A DNA stretch of 64,000 nucleotides, taken from Icerya purchasi (taxonomy: Eukaryota; Arthropoda; Insecta; Hemiptera; Monophlebidae). This document shows positions 1-10,139 of the stretch, piece after piece; within the stretch, counting starts at the first letter, position 1, and the number at the start of each line of letters is the position of its first letter. A program made the position numbers and the translations under genes. The notes below the pieces were generated by a model. That model saw nothing but the letters and a program-made list of their open reading frames with translations. It did no database searches and was not told the origin of the DNA. The DNA is taken from NCBI GenBank assembly GCA_039619475.1, contig CM077115.1:492983352-493047351 (forward strand), given 5' to 3'.

Positions 1-413
1 ACGTGTATTTTTATAATATTTTGACTAAAGATTTGTAGTATGTGAAATAGCAAATGTAAGAAGTTATCGATCTCTCCATGATATTTGCACCAATTAGTGG
101 CAACTCACCAAAATGTTACACATGTAAGGTACAAGTTTTATTCACAAATATTATGTATGTGTTCTCGTTTTAAAATAATTATACAATTTATAAAATATTT
201 TAGTTTTTATTGTTGTTAAAATTATTCTGCTCATAATATCTAGAGTTGGTACGGGGGGATACACGCTGTAGATAATGTATGTGATTAAAATCAAAAAATA
301 AAGTAGATAAAACAACGCGTTGAGAAATAACAGTATGAAAATAGAACAAAATAAAGATTTTACGAGTGCTTCCGTTTTTTTTATCTTCGGCCTTTTTGTA
401 AATACATATATAA
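1..413. other. Intergenic, nothing recognised
   Basis: AT-rich sequence with no open frame resembling a known protein and no clear repeat structure until the CA/TG tract that follows. Confidence 0.5.
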
Positions 414-448
414 ACACACACACACACATATTATGTGTGTGTGTGTGT
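414..448. repeat. Inverted CA/TG microsatellite
   Basis: A (CA)n run is followed after a few AT bases by a (TG)n run, so the tract is its own reverse complement and could form a hairpin. It lies immediately before a SINE-like body. Confidence 0.85.
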
Positions 449-449
449 A

Positions 450-690
450 AGAAGCGCGGTAGTCTCTCATTCCGGATCCAAGCCGCTCCCAGGTTTACAG
501 GGCCTGAAATAAATGGGTACCAGAAAAATCTAGGAAAGTAAAGGCGGTTGTGAGAAAAGAATTTGCCCCTCTCCTACTCGCATTGGTTCCGTTGGCTTAG
601 TATATTGTGAAGCTTAATTTGACAAACGCCCAACGCCCAGTCAAGGTTATGGGACTTACTTTACTTATATATAAAGACAAAAAATAGTAA
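450..690 (+). repeat. SINE copy A (tRNA-type family, head degraded)
   Basis: The body shares an ordered set of short blocks (GCCTGAAATAAATGGGTACC, then AAGTAAAGGCGG, then CCCCTCTCCTACT, then TATATTGTGAAG) with the copy at 3.2-3.4 kb and, inverted, with copies near 19.2 and 56.2 kb. The tRNA-like head is not intact here, so the family is inferred from the body. It ends near a GGACTTACTTTACTTATA tail. Confidence 0.6.
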
Positions 691-699
691 AAGAACTAT

Positions 700-3200
700 A
701 GCAGCTAGAGAACTTTTTTTTTTAATCGGCGCATTTTTGATAACAAAATGTAGGATACCCAAACAATTTGTAAATTTAGAGCAAAAAACTTTAAAATATA
801 TATCAATATATATAAATATATATCAAACTGAAACGCAAAAAAAATTTTAGTAACTGGAAAGTTTTTTTTTTTTCTCTTTCAGTTAACGTATTCTAGTTAT
901 TAGAATATGGAATAAATATGAAACCCCCGGACAGTTTTTGAAGTACCTAAATTCTAAAAACGGTCCCAAACAAAAAACTATAAAAAAAAGTCCTCTGCCC
1001 GTTCTGTAGTAGTCACAGTTGTTTTTTTTTTAATCAAAATATTTTAGTCTCTAGAATATGAGAAAAATACAAAACCGACAGAATTTTAAAACTAAAAAAT
1101 AAAGTATTGAAACCAAAAGCGATAAGCACGAGTTATTTAAATTATTGTCAATGTTAGTTAAATGGAGATTCGTAAAAATAAGTACGAGTAACATCTTTTT
1201 TTCCGCTTATATCGTTTACTTAACTATATTAATTTTTTTAAGATATTTTAATCTGAAATTTTAAAATCTTGATTTTCGGTTTTAAATTAAAATATACGAA
1301 ATTAAATCACGATTTTTTTAAACAGACCTGAACGAAATCAATGAAATAAGCGATTGTTTATTCAAAGATATTTTTATGAAGTGTTTGGTATAACTTCGCA
1401 TAATATTTCATATAATGCGGTTAATGAAAACTTAATAGATGTATGTGGTTAATTCCCGTAAATAATAGACAAACATTTACAGATTCTATCCGATAAGCAA
1501 GTGAATTTTATTGAACAAACCGGGTAAGTTTCTATTTTGATGGTTCTTTGATTCACGTTTTGATAAAAAAAAACTATATTTTGATAATTTATTGCGGTAA
1601 TTTTACAATTCCATGTATCGTACAATAAAACAGCAGTCTAATATGGGTTAAATCGTAGAGTTTGTGCCTGATTGTTTGCCTCTGCTATCTGCTTTGATAT
1701 AGAACTCGATAATCACAATCAGGAATATAACGACGGTTCGCTTGATAAAACGGAAAAAAGTGCCGAACTGTTGGCAGACCATAAGCAAATCTATATTTGT
1801 GTCAGATTTTATGTCATTAGTTTTAATAATTATTAGGAAAACCACCTATGACACACAGACAGATAAACATCCATAACGAAGTTTCTTCTGTGTCACTTTT
1901 CTTGTTACTTATAATTCTAGCATTTTTATATAAATCCTCTTCTCACTTGGAATCGTATTAATTCATTTTTCTTTAGATAAATCCCTCCCCCTCTTAAATT
2001 TGAAGATGTGCTGTTTTGATAATCTGTCGTAACATTTTTTTGTTTACCATAGTCCTCTCTACGCTGTTGGCGCTTACAAGAGATTTTGTGGTTTGCTGTA
2101 ATTCTCCATTTTTCTCATCGCTTTTTACTTTAATTATTTACTTTTTTATTTCTGATAAAATAGCCCGCTCCCATTAAACTTAAATCCTGGGATTAAAGCT
2201 GCTAAGAAGATAAATCTATAATATCTAAAACAAGTTCCATTTCGTAGAATAAAATGTAATCAGCTCGGATGCCAGCATTTTCAGACTTTTCTTTTCAGCG
2301 CACTCATTAAATACAAGTAAAGTCTGAAATTTTTGTGATATCTTACTGATTATACTAGAACAGAAAAATTATTGCGTACATGAATCAATTGTTCTTAACG
2401 CAATGTGTGTTATTTCAATTTTTTTCAAGCTTCTAAAAATAATTAATTTCGTTGAAAAAATGTTTAGCTTTCTCAATAATCCCAAAAAAATGGACTAGAT
2501 TGAGACCGTATAATCAATTATTCTGCTTTGGTAAAGTCTTTCATTTGGTTTGTTTTCATGGAATAAAAGTAATACTTTTGTATCTTTCTAACAGTGTTCT
2601 TTATAATTCTAGAAGGAAATGGCTGACATTTGTTTATTTCTTTTAAATTTTTTAATCTGTTTATAAAGATATACGGCATTGCTAAATGCTAATTTGCATC
2701 ATTAAAGATTTTTTTGAACTTTTCTTCATGCGTATTTTTTGTGGCCTACAATAATTAGTGTTCTTACTTTTCTTAGTGGCCTATTTGTTATTTTTCCAAT
2801 TATGCCCTTGCTCCGCTGTGCAGAATATCTAAACACCTTAACTGAAGTGTCACAGTTTCGATCTCTGCTATAAAATGGGTTTATTTAGGTGTTCTTACCA
2901 GCAGAATTCTATACATGTAATTCTTTACGATTTTAAAAAAATGTAAACAACTAAATTGTTTCTACAAAAAATGTTCGGTATACTTTTTAATTTATTTTAA
3001 ATTTCATTAAGTTTGAAGTCATCATCGCTTTCTTTAATTTTTAAAAAGTAGTTCTGCTCAGTATGCTAAAGTATATTTTTAAAATGCTTTCCAAAATCTT
3101 ACTACTTCAGAAAAGTTTTAGAAACAAAGGAAAAACGTATGTTTTTCGTCTGTTTAGAAATTATTTAATTAATGGTTAATTTATTTTTTTGATAATGAAT
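700..3200. other. Intergenic, no gene recognised
   Basis: AT-rich DNA with only short open frames (for example around 1.65-1.85 and 2.45-2.65 kb) that show no family motif or coding bias. A weak tRNA B-box-like stretch near 2.85 kb (CACAGTTTCGATCTCTG) could be a decayed SINE head. Confidence 0.5.
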
Positions 3201-3208
3201 TTTCATAG

Positions 3209-3445
3209 CTGGTTAACGTGGTAGCATAATAGTTGCGGTGCTTGGCTACTAGACCAGAAGTCACAGGTTCGATACTTGTCCTGTCCTGGATCCGGTTTAT
3301 CTAGCCTAAAATAATTGGGTACCATAGAATATCTGGGGAAATAAAGACGGCCGAGAGAAGAAAATAGCTACCCCCTCCCACTACTTGGACTTTTAATATA
3401 TTGTGAACTTCAAACTGTCAAGAGTATGCGATTTCATTTGCTTTA
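3209..3445 (+). repeat. SINE copy B with tRNA-like head
   Basis: The head reads as a tRNA-related promoter: a weak A-box region near 3215-3230, then GTCACAGGTTCGATACTTG with a B-box-like GGTTCGA at about 3267. The body matches copy A (GCCTAAAATAATTGGGTACC, AAATAAAGACGG, CCCCCTCCCACTAC, TATATTGTGAACTT). This is the best-preserved plus-strand copy. Confidence 0.7.
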
Positions 3446-3990
3446 CTTTTACCGAAGAAATTAAAGAGATTGCCGCACAAAGCAATCTACGCAAAATTTT
3501 TAGACATTATAATATTTCGCTTAGTAGTAAAATTGTTAAAATAGCAAAAAAAGTAATTATATAATATCTAGCTAAATACAATAGGAATATCTATATATTT
3601 CCAAATTAATTAACGTATACAGTTAATTCGGTGGCGACATTAAAAATTTAAAAAAATTATTAATAATGTTTTTATATAGAAAAAAACGAAAAATAGTATA
3701 ATTTACATTTATCATATACAGAAGAAAAAAATTGTAGGGCTAATGTGCAAATTTTAAAAAACCGATTTATTATATTCTTTGGAATTTCGTATTACGCTCT
3801 TCTTCATCCGATATTATTGTAAACACATTGCCCTTATTTTATTACTTTAATTACAAATAAAAAATTGTACTAATTAGATGTTATTTCATTATATACTAAA
3901 TACTAGAGGCGTATCTACCGCCATATCAATGATACGGGGGCCCCGGGGTACAGGAGCCCCGAACGTGTGTAAGCAAAAATTCGTAAAAAT
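3446..3990. other. Intergenic, nothing recognised
   Basis: AT-rich sequence without coding potential. A GC-rich palindromic patch, GGGGGCCCCGGGG at about 3938, stands out and may mark the end of a decayed transposon. Confidence 0.4.
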
Positions 3991-3999
3991 TTAGTGTGA

Positions 4000-4125
4000 C
4001 TTTCAGACTTGACTTTATTTGGACTCTATAGAAGCAGGAAATCTAGAAAAGCTGAAATCATCTTCATCTATGGATGATTTAATAAATAAGTTTGCCGAAA
4101 AAAATGCGAGAAAAGTGTATATTTG
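4000..4125 (+). pseudogene. Possible transposase C-terminal remnant (hAT/MYM-like)
   Basis: An open stretch ends with residues DDLINKFAEKNARKVYI and a stop at about 4124. This resembles the last residues of the MYM-type/DUF4371 hAT transposases, which typically end in a similar charged helix. The flanks hold GC-rich blocks (about 3938 and 4293) of the kind seen at hAT termini, but I could not confirm inverted ends. Low confidence: a profile search of the short peptide would be needed. Confidence 0.3.
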
Positions 4126-6050
4126 ACTGAAGTGAAATTATCTGGATTAAATTGTAACTTAGCTCCTGGGAGCATTTATTGTAAGTAATAACTTATAATC
4201 AATAAATAATTATTTTAATTTAATGCGAGCGTTTTATTTCTTTTGTGAAAAATCTTTACACTTTATTAGGACCTCCCAACAAATTTTGATACAGGGCCCG
4301 TCTAAGGCAAGCTACGCAATTGCTAAATACATTTATTTTTTATACTCTGCCCCTATTTAGATCAGATATTAATTAATATTGTAGTTGAATTAAAAATTTA
4401 TTAATCACGCCTAAACCGTCATTTTGTATAGTATGCTTTTTAAAGTCATCAAGATAAGCGAGATATTGAGTTAGAAGGAGCATTGCCAGTTCTGACCCCC
4501 GTTAACTGTGAGCCTATCTAAGCAATTATTCTATACTTTGTTATACGCCGGGAGAAGGTAATTTAACGTGCGGATAAATACAGTAATATATTATTTTTTA
4601 TGATATTGTTTTCATCACAGAAAAAATGAGATTAAAGTAAATTAATAAAAAATTAATTATTAAATTAAAAGAAGATAACGATTTTAAAAATAACGAATAG
4701 TAACTATTATAAATTGAAAATTCCGAGATTTATCGGGGGCTATTGTTTTGTTGTATACCGCGCATCCGCAGTCCAAGATATAAATTAGAAGGAATCACAT
4801 TAGTCGGAAGAGACGTGAATCAACGTAATTTCAAATTTATAATTGTAAATTTATCGAAAAATAAATAAATAATAGACGATGAAATATAGACTGCAGTTCT
4901 TTTTAAATAAAATTACCTTAAGGTTATAAAAAAAACGTTTTTATGATAATTGTGTATCACATCTGTTATTTGATTAGTGCTTTACCAAAAAGTTTCTTTT
5001 TTTTTTTGGTTCCAACTGTAAATGAATTTCAATGTAACATATTTTTAACTAAAATTTAAACCGTAAGTGATTTTTTTTTTTAAATTTCCTACAAAACAAG
5101 ATTACCGGAAAAATATTATTCTATGTTTCATTCATGTTATCCTTTTAATAAACAGTAGTGTTCGCCCATTGATCAAAATTCGACCATAATTATTATTAAA
5201 AATTTGAGGAAAACATACATGAATTTGCATATTTCTAAAAAAAACAAGTTCAGTCAAGCATGAGGTTTCATGCGCTGAGGATTCCGCATGAAAGTTAACA
5301 GTAACTATAATTATTTAGTATGTAAGAAAATTTGTTTGAATAAATTTCTATTTTTATTTTACTATTTTAATTTAATATCTTAATAAATTTCAGAGATCTT
5401 TTCTAATAATAATTTAAAACAGTAAAGCAAAATACTAATTTGAATCGAAGACTTAGACTAACTTGAAGTGAAATGTAACGGTTATGAAGAAAAATTAATT
5501 AAATCCTTTTTTTTTTTATTTAATTTTTATTTTTTTTTTTAAATTATTGGTTTAGATTTAATAATACTAGTATTAAGGTTTTATGATTTTTTAAAATGTG
5601 TAATTTTGTTAATTCCTACACCTATCTTTCTTGAATAGCCGACCGACAAAGATATTTAATAAATATATAAACGAAAACACGCAAAAAATATTAATTAGAA
5701 ATAATATTGATGCTACGTATCACTCTGCTGCGGCTGCTAGAATGTTGGTGTTCCCTGCTGGCAGGTTGGTGTACGTTGGTGATTGCATCCTGGATTCTCG
5801 GCGAATGGGAGGGAGAGACACGGTAATCGAAATTATAGTTTACGAATTTTGTAAATGTCACTAATTGGAAAACCGAATTTCGAGGCGATTTGGTTACTTT
5901 GTTATAAAACTTCTTTCGGTTGCAAGACGAACTGGTTACTTTACCAAAAAAGGTCGATATAGTTCCGCGATGTGAAAAAGACTGTCGTTCTACTGTGATG
6001 ATTTTTTAACGATTCGGTCTTTTCTTTCGACTCTCTCAATACGTTAGACC
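4126..6050. other. Intergenic, no gene recognised
   Basis: AT-rich. An open frame at 5631-5864 (77 codons) has no recognisable motif and no upstream promoter-like context, so I do not call it a gene. Poly-T runs near 4990, 5070 and 5510 are simple low-complexity sequence. Confidence 0.5.
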
Positions 6051-6059
6051 ATTATTAAA

Positions 6060-6630
6060 CATTTTTTTTATTTATTTACTAGCTTAGGGCGTTAAATTGT
6101 TTAACAAATCAAAATACTATTCGCATCTGTTTTTCATCAAGCGGACGTACCACCTAAATAATGATGCGGTGAGTCCGTTCCTTTCATTACAGTTCATAAC
6201 ACTAACACAAGCCGTAATGAAAATAACCAAACCGAAACCTGCGATCCTGTTCCGTTTCTTAGCCCTTGTACTAACACTACTAACGCAAATTATAACAATC
6301 CCAACCAAATTCTAGAAATCGCTGCAATCTCGTATTCCGATAAAGCCAAAAGAAAAATAACACCGATTAACAAACCTGTTTATTTCGTGCATTCAAGAAA
6401 CCCACTTAAAACAAAACCAACATTTAAAACTAAAACACTATAAAGTTCTCGAATCAAATCCGATGCCTGCTAGTTTAGCGCGTGGAGGAATAATATTATC
6501 CGTTCGTGCGGATATTAACTTTCAACAGATAATGTTACCATCCGACATTCAACCAGTAACAGTCGAAATTCGTACGCCAGTTCCACGGGAGTCTCTAAAC
6601 ATAATTCCGAACCGTATTTAGAAACTTTTA
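6060..6630 (+). pseudogene. Non-LTR retrotransposon fragment, endonuclease N-terminus
   Basis: Conceptual translation across frameshifts gives a peptide like ISCIQET followed by LKHYKVLESN, PASLARGGIILSVRADI and DIQPVTVEIRTPV. This is the order seen at the start of jockey/I-type AP endonucleases: the catalytic QET glutamate, the target-binding loop, the GGxxxxVR strand, then the VxIxTP strand. Upstream residues look like the end of a gag-like ORF1. The frame is broken several times and no RT follows, so it is a dead 5' fragment. The array with a unit of about 282 bp begins almost at once after it. Confidence 0.5.
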
Positions 6631-6654
6631 AAGTTGCCTAAAAATTCAAACAGT

Positions 6655-8165
6655 TCCTCCCCTCTAGCGCCGCGAGTATTACAGCTAAAAATATTGAACA
6701 GGGTTAAACATATGCGCTTTGACATATATTTCTCAAGTTTGGAACATCAAGGTTTGAAAGTTTCGTTAAGGAAATAACTTATGGTTTCGTTCTCGACAAA
6801 TAACGATCTTTCCATCGATCATGACCGGGAAAAAAATATTATTTTTGAAACTTTCGAGCTTTCGGCGCTTAAGGTTCTGTATTTTAAGATGGAAACCTAG
6901 ATATTCCAAAGTAAATAAATAAACAGGGACGCACATTTTTTTAACCTTGTTCAAAATCTTGAACTACAATACATAAATTACAAGCGGGGCTACACATCAT
7001 TTTTCAGAATTTAATGAACTTTTAGTAAATTTCAAACAGTTTCGTTAAGAAAACGAAATACGGGTCCGTTCCCAAAAAATAGCGCTCTTTCAAATAATAA
7101 TACACTTGAAAAAAAATTTTTTTTTTACGAAATTTCGAGCTTTCAACGCCCCAAGCCACTAATTTTAAAATTGGAAACTTAGATGTTCCAAACCAGAGAA
7201 ATATACATGGATGCCCATATTTACTACTTTCCTCAAAATGTTTAGCTATAACACTCGCGTCACAAATCAATTCTCGCGCTTTTTCGAACTTCTTAGCAAA
7301 CTTTGAAAGTTTAATTAAGAAAATGAAATACGGTTTCTTTTCCGACAGATAGCAATCCTTCAACCGGTATATAACATGCGTCAGAAAAATAAAAATTTTT
7401 CTTCAAAATTTCGAACTTTCGGCGCCTTAAGGGTCCAATTTTAAAACTGAAAATCCAAATGTTATAAACTAGAGAAATATAAGGGGATCAGCACGTTTTT
7501 AGCCGCGTTTAAAATTTTCAGCTGTAATATTCGTGGAGCTAGGGGAGAGACACGTCATTTTTCGCGCTTTTTTGAATTTTACGGCAACTTTGAATTTTCT
7601 GGTAAAGAAAATGATATAAGGTTTTGTTCCTGATAAATAGCGATCTTTCAAACGATATATTAAATGACCGGAAAAAAAAATATTTTTTTACAAAATTTTG
7701 AGCTTTCGAAGCCCCGGAGTTTTATTTTTAAAGCTGGAGACCTGGACGTACCAAATTACAGAAATATACGTAGAAGCACATATTTTTAACCATGTTTTAA
7801 ATTTTTAGCTATAGTACTCGCAGTGCTAAGGGACACGCAATTTTTCGAGCTTTTTTGAGCTTTACCGCAACTTTGAAAGTTTGGTTAAGAAAATGAAATT
7901 CGGTTTCGCTCCCGACTACTAGAGATCTTTCTAATGACATATCACAAGCCCAAAAAAAAATATTTTTTTCCAAAATCTCGAGCTTTCGGTGCCCCGAGGG
8001 TCCAGTTTTAAAGTTGGAAATCCGGATGTTTCAAACTAGAGAAATATACGGGTATGTGCGTATTTTTAGCCTCATTCAAAATTTTTAACTACAATACTCG
8101 CGGCGCTAAGGGGGGGGCACGTCATTTTTTGCGGTTTTTTGAACTTTTGGGCAACTTTACATAAC
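6655..8165. repeat. Tandem array, unit about 282 bp, five or more diverged copies
   Basis: The landmark TTTCGAGCTTTCGGCGCC (with variants) recurs at about 6847, 7129, 7405, 7690 and 7972, giving spacings of roughly 276-285 bp. Other blocks recur in the same order in every unit: a GAAAGTTTNGTTAAGAAAAT block, a GGTTTCGTTCCCGACA block, a GGAAAC...GATGTTCCAAACTAGAG block, and a CTCGCGGCGCTAAGG block. The copies differ at perhaps 15-25% of sites by eye, so the array is old. At the left edge (6660-6750) part of the unit is present in reverse complement (CTAGCGCCGCGAG), so the array starts with an inverted partial copy. No protein is evident in it. Confidence 0.85.
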
Positions 8166-9290
8166 TTTTATACCGTAATTTTTTGATTTTATGAAAGTAC
8201 TCCTGCATTGTAGTTTATATTTTGAATTTCAGCGTTATAGGTTTATCTAGTGACGAGTTATGATTTTTTAAGTGATTTTTGAGGTCGTTTTATGTACCAT
8301 ATTATATATTCTTGACGGTTTTTTGGGTTTTTTGCCGCCCAGGGTAATCGGTCATCTTCAAGTTATAGATCGTTTTAAAGATAATTTTAATTGTAATTTA
8401 TGTTCCAAATTTGAAGTTTATAAGTCAAGCCGTTCGTGAATTATTGATTTTTATTTGATATTTTTGTCATTTGTGTACCATCTTATAAGGATTCCGTACA
8501 TTATATGTATACGGAATCCTAAAAATGTACTCTTATGAGAACATACACTTTTATACGTACTTACAATACAAAATAGTTCAGTACCATTATAATTGAATAA
8601 AAAATAAATTCAATAAAATAACAGTTAATCACAATTTAAAGACCCTCATTTATTGATATTAAATGGCACTTTAAGATTTAGTACGCTGTAAAAAAGCCAA
8701 TAATAATGATTATTAAGAAAAATTTAAACTTCTTAATAAGAATAGATTTGCTGGCTATAGCGATTTTATTTTTCATTTTTTGTATTAATTTTTTATTTAA
8801 ATAAGAAAAAAGAAGTAACTGTTTCCAAAAATTTTTATTGATAACGCGAAGGATCGTCAATAGGTACTAAACAAAAAAAAAAGAAAAGAAAATCGGTTAA
8901 TAAATAGAGGAGAAAGAGGTACACTACTGAACTGTTTTGTCTTTGCCTATTTATATATAGATTATAAAAATTTCTTTTTATCAAGAATGACTATTGACAG
9001 AAAGGTCATTCAAACGTGCTTTACTCGTATGATGGTCAACAAGTTGGAAAATTAAATAACAATTTCATAGTATAATTTTAGTAAAAAGTAAAACAAATTC
9101 TGCTTCTAATTTACAAATTTAACGTTCATTTATTTACACTAAACTATATAAAAATGCAATTGATTACAAAATTTTGAGTACATTTTTCGGTCATTAAGTC
9201 GATTAAAATATTCGCCGATTTCACATTTTTGAGAGATCTGTAATTAATACTGTTTTTGTTTCAGACAAAATAATTATACAAGATCTCTAA
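8166..9290. other. Intergenic, no gene recognised
   Basis: AT-rich with no coding signal. It holds a short perfect inverted repeat, AGGATTCCGTA at 8488-8498 and its complement at 8510-8520, which could form an 11-bp stem with an 11-base loop. Confidence 0.5.
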
Positions 9291-9299
9291 CTACTAATA

Positions 9300-10135
9300 C
9301 TTAACATCACCAGACCAATGGGAATTACCTGTGCAACCTGTGATAAATTTTCCTCATACCCGAGAGTAGACAATTTTCTTCCCAATATTTACCAGTGAAT
9401 AGCATATTCCGAAATGGAAGATGTTGTATATTGTTTTCCATGCCGATATTTCTGTTCAACACCCTTGCTAGGTAAGGTTTAGCTTTCCGGGGAACGAGTC
9501 AGATAATCGTATAAATAAAGAATTTTTTTTTGAAAATGTTAGAAACGCTGTACGGCAGTAATCCGAAACTTTTGGACAGAATGACTAGTTATGGACATTA
9601 CAGGTTCACAGAATAATAAAATGATTTTGATATGTCAGTTTTTTTTATAAATTTTAAGGAATATTGTTCAAAAAGTAAAGGAATATGGCTTTTATTTAAT
9701 GATGGGTGATAAAAGATTTTTCAAAAATAGAACTTTAGCCAGTCTAATTAGATATGTCAGTTGTAAAGAAGGGGAAATAAAGGAAGAATTGGTTTTGTAT
9801 CATTTAAAACATTATGGAGCAAAAAATATTGCAAATACACTTATTTCCATCCTTTCAGAATATAGATTAGACATGAAATACTGTGTCTAGCAATGTTATG
9901 ATGGTGCCAAAGGGATGAATGGTTGGATAAGTGGGGTTCATGCTAGAATCAAAGATCAAGCATAACATGCTGTATATTTTTACTGCATTGCTCACTTCTT
10001 AATCTAGTATTAACGCAGTCGCCGAGTGTTATTGAGGAAGCTAAAGATTTTTTTTCTGCGTTTCAGATAATCTACTGTTTCTTATCAAACTACTCACAAA
10101 AACTTGAGTTATTTTTAGAAATTCATCCGTACTGT
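9300..10135 (+). pseudogene. MYM/TTF-type hAT-like transposase, 5' fragment
   Basis: Translation across frameshifts gives a TTF-type zinc-finger signature, IAYSEMEDVVYCFPCRYF (about 9395-9455), then FKNRTLASLIRYVSC and NIANTLISILSEYRLDMKYC (9699-9890), and QCYDGAKGMNGWISGVHARI (about 9890-9950). This order of zinc finger, helical region, and DGA..M.G...GV.ARI is typical of the zinc-finger MYM/DUF4371 hAT-like transposases, where the D of CYDGA lies in the RNase H-like core. Frameshifts and stops make it non-functional. It stops abruptly near 10.13 kb. A matching C-terminal piece lies at 13.74 kb, so later insertions appear to have split it. Confidence 0.6.
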
Positions 10136-10139
10136 GCTT

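Noticed and set aside
3209..3300. Functional tRNA gene
   Set aside because: It has A/B-box-like blocks but no complete cloverleaf I could draw, and the sequence continues into a repeated SINE body.
5631..5864. 77-codon plus-strand frame as a small gene
   Set aside because: No recognisable domain or signal; I could not distinguish it from chance.
7022..7363. 113-codon minus-strand frame as a protein gene
   Set aside because: It lies across units of the tandem array and reflects the array sequence, not a gene.
6655..8165. CRISPR-like array
   Set aside because: The units are long, contiguous and diverged without spacers; the genome is eukaryotic.
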